Assembly (NCBI GenBank): GCA_019637395.1
Contig: JAHBVR010000024.1
Location: forward strand, 68,826 to 132,825
Source: Vulcanimicrobiota bacterium
GTDB taxonomy: Bacteria; Vulcanimicrobiota; Xenobia; Xenobiales; JADMJV01
Length of the DNA: 64,000 nt
Direction: 5' to 3'
A model generated the notes under the pieces. That model had not been told where the DNA came from and did no database searches. It worked only from the letters and a program-made list of their open reading frames with translations. Shown here in pieces: positions 26,404-34,897 of this stretch; position 1 is the first letter of the stretch, and every line of letters starts with the position of its first letter. The translations under genes and the position numbers were made by a program.

Positions 26404-27326
26404 TGTTGCGGGCCAGCGCTCTTCGGTTGTCGTCCGGCGGTGACTAATGTTGTCGGCCACCGGCAACTGCCTGCGGGAGGCCCTTCGGTTGTCGTCCGGC
26501 GGTAACAATGTTGTCGGCCACCGGCAACTGCCTGCGGGAGGCCCTTCGGTTGCCGTCTGGCGGTAACAATGTTGTCGGCCAGCGGCAACCGCTCGTGCGG
26601 GGGCTTCGGTTGCCGTCCGGCGGTAACAATGTTGTGGGCCAGCGGTAACCGCTTGTGCGGGGGCCTTCGGTTGCCGTCCGGCGGTAACAATGTTGTCGGC
26701 CACCGGCAACTGCTTGCGAGAGGCCTTCGGTTGCCGTCCGGCGGTAACAATGTTGCTGGCCAGCGGCAACCGCTCGTGCGGGGGACTTCGGTTGCCGTCC
26801 GGCGGTAACAATGTTGTCGGCCGCCGGCAACCGCCCGCGCGGGACCTTCGGTTACGGTCCGGCGGTAACAATGTTGTCGGCCACCGGCAACTGCCTGCGA
26901 GAGGCCTTCGGTCGTCGTCTGGCGGTAACAATGTTGTCGGCCAGCGGCAACCGCCCGCGCGGGGCCTTCGGTTGCCGTCCGGCAGTAACTAATGTTGTGG
27001 GCCAGCGGTAACCGCTCGCGCGGGGGTCTTCGGTTACGGTCCGGCGGTAACAATGTTGCGGGCCAGCGGTAACTGCCCCGCGCGGGGCCTTCGGTTGCCG
27101 TCCGGCGGTAACAATGTTGTCGGCCACCGGCAACCGCTCGTGCGGGGGGCTTCGGTTGCCGTCCGGCGGTAACAATGTTGTCGGCCACCGGCAACTGCCT
27201 GCGGGAGGGCCCTTCGGTCGTCGTCTGGCGGTAACAATGTTGCGGGCCAGCGGTAACCCCCGCGCCTCCCGCCCCGTCGGTTGTCGTCTGGCGGTAACAA
27301 TGTTCCCGGCCACCGGTAACCACCCG
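26404..27326. repeat. Structured ~60-bp repeat array I (about 15 copies), non-coding
   Basis: The whole ~1-kb gap between malQ and msrA consists of about 15 head-to-tail units of 60-62 bp, with a degenerate first copy. Each unit reads: hairpin B (GTTGCCG-TCCGG-CGGTAAC), linker AAT, hairpin A (GTTGTCGG-CCA-CCGGCAAC), then a GC-rich stretch with hairpin C, ending CTTCG. Hairpin C keeps pairing while its arms change: CCGC/GCGG in about eight copies, GCCT/AGGC in about four, CCCC/GGGG in one. In two copies hairpin B reads GTTAC/GTAAC. Long open frames through it on both strands come from lack of stops in the GC-rich repeat; I do not call them genes. The role is unknown. Confidence 0.9.
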
Positions 27327-27329
27327 GGC

Positions 27330-27920
27330 CTACTTCTTCAGCAAGTTCGCGTAGAGGTGGCGCATTTTCTCGACTTTGGGGGCGATGACCACCGAGCAGT
27401 AGCCCTGGCGGGGGTTGGCTTTGTAGTAGCCCTGGTGGTAGGTCTCGGCTGAATAGAACTTGCGCAGCGGCACGATCTCGGTGACGATGGGATTGGGGTA
27501 GTTTTTCTGGGCGGCTTGTCTGGCGGCTTCGGCTTCCGCCTTCTGTTTGGCGCTCTCGTAGAGAATGATGCTGCGATATTGTGGGCCGTGGTCGGCGCCT
27601 TGCTGATTGGGCGTGGTGGGATCGTGCATGGTGAAGAAGATCTTCATCAACTGGTCGTAAGAGATGACCTTGGGGTCGAATTCGATCTGCACCACTTCGG
27701 CGTGTCCGGTTTGCTTGCCGCAAACCTGTTCGTAAGTCGGGTTGGCTACGTGCCCCCCGGAGTAACCGCTGGTCACAGCCGATACGCCCTTGAGATCCTC
27801 GAAGACGGCTTCCAGGCACCAGAAGCATCCGCCTCCAAAAGTGGCCCGTTCCGCCAACGCTGGTTGTCCAAGTGCCATGAGAAATAGTCCTGCTATCCTT
27901 GCGAGTTTGGTCAGTTTCAT
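27330..27920 (-). CDS. msrA: Peptide methionine-(S)-S-oxide reductase, exported
   Basis: Reduces methionine-S-sulfoxide in oxidised proteins. The catalytic Cys32 lies in GGCFWC, with Glu39 nearby. Cys175 in RQGYC can act as the resolving cysteine. An N-terminal hydrophobic segment (KLARIAGLFLMALGQPALA) looks like a signal peptide, so this copy probably works in the periplasm. The 196-residue length fits signal plus MsrA domain. Its 3' end abuts repeat array I. Confidence 0.95.
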   Translation of the reverse strand: MKLTKLARIAGLFLMALGQPALAERATFGGGCFWCLEAVFEDLKGVSAVTSGYSGGHVANPTYEQVCGKQTGHAEVVQIEFDPKVISYDQLMKIFFTMHDPTTPNQQGADHGPQYRSIILYESAKQKAEAEAARQAAQKNYPNPIVTEIVPLRKFYSAETYHQGYYKANPRQGYCSVVIAPKVEKMRHLYANLLKK

Positions 27921-27941
27921 AGCGAGGCTAATGCTTCACCA

Positions 27942-28760
27942 GTGCCGAAAAGTTCCTCTGTGAACCTGGACTTGTTGGGTCTCTTTCAGAGTCCTCCCCG
28001 CCTGCGCAGCAAGCGCCACGCCGAGAAGCCGGCGCTGCCGGTCAGTGCGCGCCTGAAATATCCTCTCGGCGCTCACCTCTACCGGGTGGGCCTGACCTGC
28101 CTGCTCACCTGCCTGGCCATTCTGAGTCTGGATCATCCCTGGCCTTTCCTCTGGTTGGGCGCGGCGGTGGCCATCGCCGCCCTTTACTGGCGCGGATTGT
28201 CGCTGTGCTACGGACCCGAGGCGCTGGAGCTCTATTGGCGGCTGCATAAACTGGCCCGCGTCTGCTGGTCGCAACTGTTCCTCATTGATGTCTCGCAACG
28301 CGGCCTGCTGACCCTGTGCGAGCGCGACCGCATTCTGATGTCGGTCGACCCCGAGTTGGATCAGTTTGACGCCCTCTGCGCCGTCATTCTGCAGCGTGCC
28401 CCCGCTGATGTGCACATCACCGAATCGGCCGCGGGATTGCTGCTTAAAGAGGCCCGCCTGAGCGACGAAGACCTGCTGCGCTACTATGGTCCCCACTTTC
28501 TGGCCGAACCCAAAGTGCATGCCGTCCTCTGGGACCCCGGCCTCGATCCCTACGAAAGCTGGCTGAAAACAGCCCGGGACCTCAAGGCCCGGCTGCTTAA
28601 GGCGCGTGGGCGCTTCGTTCCCTTCACTCTGTCGTTGAATGGAATGGGCAAGACCCAGGTAAGCACCGACCCTCCCACAAAGGATTGCCTGGCCTGGGCC
28701 AGGGTCGAGGCCGACAAAATCCTCGTCAATTACGAGAATAACGGAGAGCGCACCTATTGA
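27942..28760 (+). CDS. Hypothetical protein with two membrane helices
   Basis: A 272-residue protein from GTG 27942. Two adjacent hydrophobic helices (about residues 48-88) follow a basic N-terminus. The remaining ~180 residues are soluble, with a beta-rich stretch (LELYWRLHKLARVCWSQ) reminiscent of membrane-anchored PH-like proteins. I cannot assign a family. It overlaps the YdeP-type gene by four bases (TTGA), so both are made together. Confidence 0.65.
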   Translation: MPKSSSVNLDLLGLFQSPPRLRSKRHAEKPALPVSARLKYPLGAHLYRVGLTCLLTCLAILSLDHPWPFLWLGAAVAIAALYWRGLSLCYGPEALELYWRLHKLARVCWSQLFLIDVSQRGLLTLCERDRILMSVDPELDQFDALCAVILQRAPADVHITESAAGLLLKEARLSDEDLLRYYGPHFLAEPKVHAVLWDPGLDPYESWLKTARDLKARLLKARGRFVPFTLSLNGMGKTQVSTDPPTKDCLAWARVEADKILVNYENNGERTY

Positions 28761-30982
28761 ACGAGCGCCGGGTCGCGGCCCAATCCCCCGCTAGCGAGCC
28801 TGCTTCCTACCAACTCACAGGCCCCGAAACGACGGCCGCCGGCATACCGGCCGTGGTCTCCAGTCTGCGCCACGTCATTGGGCAGGCGGGGCCGAAGAAG
28901 GCCATCAAGCTTTTGCGCACGCTCAACCAGAAGGGGGGCGTGGACTGTATGAGTTGCGCCTGGCCCGATCCGGAGAAACGGTCGCTCGCCGAGTTCTGCG
29001 AGAACGGCGCCAAGGCGGTGGCTGACGAAGGCACTCTGCGCAGGGCCCGGCCGGAGAACTACACGGTCGAGGAATTGAGCCGCCAGTCCGATTACTGGCT
29101 TAATCAGCAAGGCCGGCTGACCCAGCCCCTGGTTTTACGCGCGGGCTCTTCGCGCTACCAGCCCATTGCCTGGGATGAGGCCCTCGACCTGATCGCGCAC
29201 CGGCTCAAAAGCACTCATCCCGATCGCAATGTCTTTTACACCAGCGGACGAACCAGCAACGAAGCAGCTTTCCTTTACCAATTGTTGGCCCGCCGTCACG
29301 GCACCAATAACTTGCCGGACTGCGCCAATCTTTGCCACGAATCCAGTGGAGTCGGCCTGAACTCTACTCTCGGTGTGTCCAAAGGCACGGTCACTCTCTA
29401 TGACTTTTATCAAGCTCAGGTGATTGTGATCGTAGGCCAGAATCCGGGCACCAACCATCCTCGCATGCTGAGTGCTCTGCAGCGGGCCAAGAAAAACGGG
29501 GCCAGGATCGTTTCCATCAATCCGTTGCCCGAAGCTGGCCTGAGTAGCTTCAAGAATCCTCAGGATTACATGAACCCGCTGCAGTTTTTCCGCTCGGCCA
29601 CTTCCATGGCCGATCTGCATCTGCCGGTGACTATCAACGGTGACGTGGCGCTCTTTCAGTGGATTTGCCGCCGTCTTTTGGAGGAGAATAAACAGGAGGA
29701 GGCTTTCATCGAGGCCTATACCAGCGGTTTCACGGTCTTTCGCCATGCGGTCAAGAATGCCAGCCTGGAGGGCACCGGCTTGACTGAAAAACAGGTGACT
29801 CCGCTGGTGGAGTGGCTTTCCCAGACGCGCCGCATTGTTTTTTGCTGGGCTATGGGTTTGACCCAGCACGTCAACGCCGTCGACAATGTCAAAGCCATCG
29901 TCAACACCTGCCTGCTGCGTGGCGCCATCGGCCATCCGGGTGCGGGACTTTGCCCGGTGCGCGGCCACAGCAATGTGCAGGGCGATCGCACCATGGGTAT
30001 TACCACTTATCCCAAGCAGGCCTTTCTAGACCGCCTGGGTCAGCATTTCAAGTTTCATCCGCCGCAGAAACCCGGGCTGGACGTGGTCAAGGCCATCCAG
30101 GCGATGTTGGAAGGCAAGGTCGACCACCTGGTCTGTCTGGGGGGAAATTTCCTGTCGGCCTGTCCCGATACCGAGTTAACCGCGCAAGCCCTTAAGAACA
30201 CCAAATTGACGGTGCAAATTTCTACCAAGTTGAACCGTTCGCACCTGGTTACCGGTGAAGAAGCGCTAATTTTGCCCTGTCTGGGACGCACCGAGGAAGA
30301 CGGTAACCAGTTCGTGACGGTGGAAGACTCGATGAGTATCGTGCACCGCAGCCAGGGCAAGCAGACGCCGGCCAGTCCGCAGTTGCGCTCGGAAATCGCT
30401 ATCGTGTGCGACCTGGCCGGCCGGCTGCTCGACACCGACTGGTCTCTCTACAAGAGAAGTTACGACAAGATTCGCAGCGAGATCGAGGCGGTCGTGCCCG
30501 GCTTCTCGGATTTCAATCGGCGGGTGCGCCACCCTTCGGGATTCGCCCTGCCCATTCTGCCGCGCCAGGGCATCTTTCCGACCGCCGACGGCAAGGCTCA
30601 CTTTTCGCCTCTGATTACGCCGGACTTGCGCCTGCCCGAAGGGCATTTCTATATGATGACCATTCGTTCCCACGACCAGTTCAATACCACCATTTATGGG
30701 AATGACGACCGCTATCGGGGGATCCACAACAAGCGCCGGGTTCTTTTGATGAATCCGGAGGACGCGGCCCGGCAGCGGCTGCGTACGGGGGATCAGGTGG
30801 ACCTGTGGTGCGAGCATCGCCGAGCCGACAACTTTACCGTCGTAACCTATCCCATTCCCCCCGGTTGCACCGCAACCTATTTTCCCGAGGCCAATGCCCT
30901 GGTGCCGCTACAGAAAACCGCCCACGGCAGCAACACGCCGGCCTACAAATCAGTGATCATTCGCCTCGAGCCGCGCCAGTAA
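28757..30982 (+). CDS. FdhF/YdeP-family molybdopterin oxidoreductase
   Basis: A 741-residue catalytic subunit of the formate dehydrogenase-like YdeP group, which binds bis-MGD molybdenum cofactor. The N-terminal CMSCAWPDPEKRSLAEFC provides the Cys cluster typical of the group. INPLPEAGLSSF, HPGAGLCPVRGHSNVQGDRTMG and the C-terminal molydopterin-dinucleotide-binding region follow. The TTG start at 28757 is supported by TTGA coupling and GGAG upstream. Physiological substrates of YdeP proteins are unclear; E. coli YdeP is linked to acid resistance. No partner iron-sulfur subunit is adjacent. Its 3' end overlaps the opposite-strand zinc-ribbon gene by 33 bases. Confidence 0.9.
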   Translation: MNERRVAAQSPASEPASYQLTGPETTAAGIPAVVSSLRHVIGQAGPKKAIKLLRTLNQKGGVDCMSCAWPDPEKRSLAEFCENGAKAVADEGTLRRARPENYTVEELSRQSDYWLNQQGRLTQPLVLRAGSSRYQPIAWDEALDLIAHRLKSTHPDRNVFYTSGRTSNEAAFLYQLLARRHGTNNLPDCANLCHESSGVGLNSTLGVSKGTVTLYDFYQAQVIVIVGQNPGTNHPRMLSALQRAKKNGARIVSINPLPEAGLSSFKNPQDYMNPLQFFRSATSMADLHLPVTINGDVALFQWICRRLLEENKQEEAFIEAYTSGFTVFRHAVKNASLEGTGLTEKQVTPLVEWLSQTRRIVFCWAMGLTQHVNAVDNVKAIVNTCLLRGAIGHPGAGLCPVRGHSNVQGDRTMGITTYPKQAFLDRLGQHFKFHPPQKPGLDVVKAIQAMLEGKVDHLVCLGGNFLSACPDTELTAQALKNTKLTVQISTKLNRSHLVTGEEALILPCLGRTEEDGNQFVTVEDSMSIVHRSQGKQTPASPQLRSEIAIVCDLAGRLLDTDWSLYKRSYDKIRSEIEAVVPGFSDFNRRVRHPSGFALPILPRQGIFPTADGKAHFSPLITPDLRLPEGHFYMMTIRSHDQFNTTIYGNDDRYRGIHNKRRVLLMNPEDAARQRLRTGDQVDLWCEHRRADNFTVVTYPIPPGCTATYFPEANALVPLQKTAHGSNTPAYKSVIIRLEPRQ

Positions 30983-31732
30983 AGCCAGCAGGTCATCCGA
31001 GGCGGCCAGGAATTTATCCAGCCCTGAGGCCACGTGGCCTTCCCCGATGCGCATTTCGTCCAGCGCCTCCAGGCTGCGCTCCAGAGCGGCCACCGTCTCT
31101 TCCTGAAAAGGGCCGGTATAGTTCTCCTGGTGGCCCATGAGACGCTCTTCGACTTCGTCCATCACCTGGTATAGTTCTTCGAAACTCAGCTCGGCATCGA
31201 CCGCCCGCACCAGCTTGAGGGCATTCTCGGTCATGGGGCGGCCGCGGTTGTTCAGACCCTCATCCTGCAGCACCGACATGGAGCTGCCCGTCTGGGCTTC
31301 GGGCAGGTGGCGCTTGCAGCCGCCGCAACGCTCGGTGCCGCGTTCATTGACGGTGTTGCAGAAGGGACAGACGAGGCGCGACTGGGCCTCCACCCGTTCC
31401 AGTAAGCGCAGGTGCGCGGCCATCAGGTAGTTATTGGCTTTCTGAGCCAGCTCCAGGCCGCCCGGAAAATCGCCCTCGAAGCATTTGGCCACGGCCTCGA
31501 GCTGTTGTTCGAAACCCTCGAAGATGGCCGAGAAGATCGGATCATCCCAGGAAGAATGACCGTGAAAGACTTGACCCTCCAGGCGGTTTAACTCGAACTG
31601 GACTCGGTCCGAGTAGGCCTGCAGGGTCAATTCTAGATCTTCGGAACTGGCCTGGCCGGCCTGTACGGCTTCCCAGCACGTCCGTAGCGCGGCCAGAGCC
31701 GGTGAATCGTGATTAGTAGCCGAACCAGCCAC
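30950..31732 (-). CDS. Zinc-ribbon protein of unknown function
   Basis: A 260-residue protein. A four-cysteine zinc ribbon (Cys122, Cys125, Cys136, Cys139 in CPFC...CGGC) lies between two helical regions. No membrane segment is visible. The GTG at 31732 is the best start; it overlaps the end of the upstream Gly/Asn-rich gene by 20 bases. Earlier in-frame sequence is a shadow of that gene. The helical parts look like a coiled or TPR-like bundle. The partner is unknown. Confidence 0.65.
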   Translation of the reverse strand: MAGSATNHDSPALAALRTCWEAVQAGQASSEDLELTLQAYSDRVQFELNRLEGQVFHGHSSWDDPIFSAIFEGFEQQLEAVAKCFEGDFPGGLELAQKANNYLMAAHLRLLERVEAQSRLVCPFCNTVNERGTERCGGCKRHLPEAQTGSSMSVLQDEGLNNRGRPMTENALKLVRAVDAELSFEELYQVMDEVEERLMGHQENYTGPFQEETVAALERSLEALDEMRIGEGHVASGLDKFLAASDDLLALLARLEANDH

Positions 31733-32204
31733 CGCTCGCGAACCCACCGCCGCCGAAGATGTTGCCGGCCTGGTAATTCCACTGGTTGGCGCCGCTCCAG
31801 ACGTTGCCACCCATGTTGCTGTTCTGGTAACCCCACATATTGGCCTGGGTGTTGCCCTGGTAGTAGTTGCCCCAGACATCGTTGGCGAAGCGGTTATTAT
31901 TGTAGTTTCCGAAAACGTCCGCGTAGGTCGAGCTACCGCGTGTGGTGCCGTTGGTATCCCAGCCGAGGTAGTTGTTCTGGCTGGCAAATCCATTGTAGGA
32001 GCCGTTGTAGTTGTCCAGGTAGGCGCCGCGGCCGGTATTGAAGCCGACTTCGCCGGCGTTATAGGCCCCGCCCCAACCGTTGCCGTAGCCTTGATACTGG
32101 CGCACGCCCAGACCGAAGTCCAATTTGCCGTCGCCGTTGGTGTCCCCCAACTGCAGGTTGATTCCCTGGCCACCATGGGTGGGCAAAAAGATATTCAAAG
32201 CCAT
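31713..32204 (-). CDS. Gly/Asn/Tyr-rich low-complexity protein
   Basis: A 163-residue protein with no charge-rich core. It is dominated by Gly, Asn, Tyr and Trp in short motifs (NYNGSYNGF, GNYNNNRF). Near the start, GDTNGDGKLDFG is a perfect dockerin/EF-hand-type calcium loop. There is no classical signal peptide. GGGAG lies upstream of the ATG at 32204. The composition resembles self-assembling or fibre-forming proteins; compare the proteins at 51772 and 63185. Function is unknown. Confidence 0.7.
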   Translation of the reverse strand: MALNIFLPTHGGQGINLQLGDTNGDGKLDFGLGVRQYQGYGNGWGGAYNAGEVGFNTGRGAYLDNYNGSYNGFASQNNYLGWDTNGTTRGSSTYADVFGNYNNNRFANDVWGNYYQGNTQANMWGYQNSNMGGNVWSGANQWNYQAGNIFGGGGFASGGWFGY

Positions 32205-32269
32205 GACAATTGCTCCCTCACTCTGCTATCTCTGACCTGTCTATCTTGCCAGAGCACCCTTAAAAAAGT

Positions 32270-33565
32270 TTACCCCTCCGCTTGCACCTTTTCCAGTTGG
32301 CTGGCCACGATCTGGTTGGCCATCAGCAAAAGTCCGTAGAGACGAATGCAGTCCGCACCGGACCCGCCGGTCAGGGGGCTATCGTAAAAACCCCAGATAG
32401 CCAGGTTGCCCAGCGTGAACAGGGTCAGCGCGAAGCCACCCATCAGCTTGCGCGGCCAGCCGGCGGAACAAGAATACATGTTGGTCACGGGAATCACCAG
32501 GGTGAAGTAGATGATGCAGCCGACCAGTTCCCAGACGCGCCCCTCATAATGGTACAGTCCCCAACTGGCCAGACCCAGGAAGATCGAGCCGCTGACCAGG
32601 TTGCTTTCCATGACTTCGTCAGCGCGCAAGATCTTGCGTCCATATTTGCTGAGGCGCAAAAGCGAGTTGCCGACCGGTCGCGCCACGAAGCTCAGGTAGG
32701 AGAAGATCGACCAGACGAAGAGCAGGCCGCTGATCAGGGGTCGCAGGCCGGGATGGCGTTTGGCCAATTCGCGCAGGAACTTCTCGGTGAAGTGCTCGGC
32801 CACCACCAGCATCCAGCGGATGTTGTTGGGTAAACTGGAAAGCCACAGGAGATAGCGCACGATCAGGCCGTAGAACGGATAGCGCATGCGCAAAGCATCC
32901 AGGAATCCGTCGCGAGCCAGTTCGTTTTCCGGATCCGCCCTTAGCGCCTGGGTGAAAGCTTCCAGTGCTTCCTCCCGTTTGCCCTGGCGCAAGGCCGCGT
33001 AACCGAGGAAGGAAATCGCATCCGAGTCTTCCGGAGAATCGGCCAGCATCTCCGTGAGCAGGCCGCGAGCTTCTTCGGCCTTGCCGCTGTTGATCAGCGC
33101 CCAGCAGCGAGCGTGCAGGCAGTTTTCATCGCGTGGATCGAAGGTGAGTCCCTGGGCGGTGAGATCGAGTGCTTCGGCCCACTTCTTCTGGTCGCACGAG
33201 ATAAAGGCGGACAATCCCAGGATGTCGGAGCGGCCGGGGTCGAGGCGTAAAGCCTCGCGCACCGAGGTCCGCGCCTCGGCCACCATGCGCCGCATGCGAT
33301 AGATGGTGGCCAGCGAGGTGTGGGCGAAGACGCACTCCGGATCGAGTTTGATGGCCTGCTGGGCTACTTCGGTGGCGGCCTTTTTGCGACCCTGGCGAGC
33401 CAGGCACAGTCCCAGGTAGGCCATGCAGATGGCGTCGTCGGGAAACTCTTTCATGTGCTCGGCGAATTGATGCTGAGCTTCCTTGTAGTGCTGGGCCTGA
33501 TAGAGCATCTGGCCGCGTCGGAAGGCGGAGGACTCGCCTCCCAGATCACCCTCGACTTCTCTCAT
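32270..33565 (-). CDS. TPR protein with C-terminal membrane region
   Basis: A 431-residue protein. Residues ~15-225 hold about six tetratricopeptide repeats (for example EALEAFTQALRADPEN). Residues ~270-410 contain four or five hydrophobic helices, so the TPR domain is anchored to the membrane. The ATG at 33565 overlaps the AAA ATPase stop as ATGA; upstream in-frame sequence is antisense-type shadow. Together the two may form a membrane-bound AAA machine with TPR adaptors. No function is known. Confidence 0.8.
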   Translation of the reverse strand: MREVEGDLGGESSAFRRGQMLYQAQHYKEAQHQFAEHMKEFPDDAICMAYLGLCLARQGRKKAATEVAQQAIKLDPECVFAHTSLATIYRMRRMVAEARTSVREALRLDPGRSDILGLSAFISCDQKKWAEALDLTAQGLTFDPRDENCLHARCWALINSGKAEEARGLLTEMLADSPEDSDAISFLGYAALRQGKREEALEAFTQALRADPENELARDGFLDALRMRYPFYGLIVRYLLWLSSLPNNIRWMLVVAEHFTEKFLRELAKRHPGLRPLISGLLFVWSIFSYLSFVARPVGNSLLRLSKYGRKILRADEVMESNLVSGSIFLGLASWGLYHYEGRVWELVGCIIYFTLVIPVTNMYSCSAGWPRKLMGGFALTLFTLGNLAIWGFYDSPLTGGSGADCIRLYGLLLMANQIVASQLEKVQAEG

Positions 33566-34782
33566 CGAATCCTCGCCTTCTCCAGGTACTGGTCCAGGTC
33601 GTCGTACATGCCATCCTGGTTGGCAAAATTCACGTAGTTTTTGGCGCGCCGCAGCCACTCCATGGTGGAGGGCTTGCTCTCCTTGAGGGCGGCCTGGAAG
33701 TCGTGGTTGGTAATGTCGCGCAGGTTGCCCGATTTGAGCGCTTCCGAGAGAGCACGCTCGGTGGCCAGTTCGACCAGGTGAGCCAGGTCGGCGCCCGAGA
33801 AATGGTCAGTTTTGGCGGCGATGTCGGCCAGGCGCACGCTGCTGTCGATTTTGCGCCCTTTGGTGTGGATACTCAGGATCTGTTCGCGGGCCGGTTTATC
33901 GGGCGGCGGCACGAATAGCACTTTGTCGAAGCGGCCCGGGCGGCGCAAGGCCGAGTCCACGTTCCAGGGCATGTTGGTGGCGCCCAATACCATGACTTTC
34001 TGGTTATCCGCCACCATGCCGTCCATTTCAATCAGGAACTGCGAGACCATGGAGCGGGAATGGTGCGAATGCATGTCGCTGCGCTTACCGCCCAGGGCAT
34101 CCACTTCGTCGATGAAGATGACCGAGGGCGCGTGATCGCGGGCCGTTTTGAATAGATTGGAAAGCTGCTTTTCGCTTTCGCCGATCCACATGCTGAGCAC
34201 TTCGTTGAGCGACAGCAGGTAGAAGTTAGCGCCGATTTCGCCGGCGGTGGCTCGAGCCAGGTGGGTCTTGCCGCAGCCGGGCGGTCCGTAAAGCAGCAGG
34301 CCGCCGCCGATTTTCTTGCCGTAGGCGGCATAGATCTCGGGCTTTTGCAGCGGATAGAGGATATTGAGGCGAATCTTCTCTTTGAGCGCCTCCATGCCGC
34401 CGATCTCGGCGAAGGTGACGCGCAGCCGATTCTCGTTCTCGTGCTCTTCGCGCTTGTCGTCCTCCAAGCCGCTGACCGGCACTTTAGCCACGCCTTCCAG
34501 TTCGGTTTCCAACTGCTCGTCGATCAGCTTGCGGTCGCTGGTGATGGCCTCTTTGTAGAGTACCCGGGCGGTTTCCAGCTCCCCCTGGGAATTAGCCAGG
34601 TGGGCGCCGGCCAACTTGGCCAGACCCTTATGCTCGGTCACCCGCAACGGGGTGGCGTGCTCCACCGCTTCCGCGTAGCGCCGAGCCTTGAGAAGCTGAG
34701 TTACGACCTGAACGCGCACACGGTCGTTGTCGGGCTTTTCCTCGAGGGTGGACAGCAGCAGGGAAATTAAATCATCACTCAT
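33562..34782 (-). CDS. Classical AAA ATPase with N-terminal TPR-like region
   Basis: A 406-residue ATPase. Residues ~1-110 are helical and TPR-like, and ~120-370 form one AAA module. Walker A is GPPGCGKT (166-173), Walker B is VIFIDE (Asp225-Glu226), and sensor 1 is Asn270 in GATN. The second region of homology with arginine fingers follows in ALRRPGRFD. The pore loop is MWIGESE. This is the VCP/spastin/katanin type, not FtsH, since no protease domain follows. It probably unfolds or remodels proteins as a hexamer. It is coupled to the TPR membrane protein. Confidence 0.92.
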   Translation of the reverse strand: MSDDLISLLLSTLEEKPDNDRVRVQVVTQLLKARRYAEAVEHATPLRVTEHKGLAKLAGAHLANSQGELETARVLYKEAITSDRKLIDEQLETELEGVAKVPVSGLEDDKREEHENENRLRVTFAEIGGMEALKEKIRLNILYPLQKPEIYAAYGKKIGGGLLLYGPPGCGKTHLARATAGEIGANFYLLSLNEVLSMWIGESEKQLSNLFKTARDHAPSVIFIDEVDALGGKRSDMHSHHSRSMVSQFLIEMDGMVADNQKVMVLGATNMPWNVDSALRRPGRFDKVLFVPPPDKPAREQILSIHTKGRKIDSSVRLADIAAKTDHFSGADLAHLVELATERALSEALKSGNLRDITNHDFQAALKESKPSTMEWLRRAKNYVNFANQDGMYDDLDQYLEKARIR

Positions 34783-34897
34783 ATCCCGTGGGGGCTTCCC
34801 TCACTGCTCAAAAAGTCCCTTTCCCAGCACAAGCGGAGCGGCTTCGAGATGCCTGTCTAAAAGATTACTGCCGGGACTCGAGACGGGGTTTGCCCCC

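Noticed and set aside
25602-27323. Long open frames through array I on the minus strand (for example 573 and 264 residues)
   Set aside because: They run through non-coding tandem repeats and partly through malQ or msrA in the wrong phase. Protein-like repeats such as RQHCYRRTATEGP are a by-product of the stop-free repeat unit, whose ~60-62 bp periods shift the frame.
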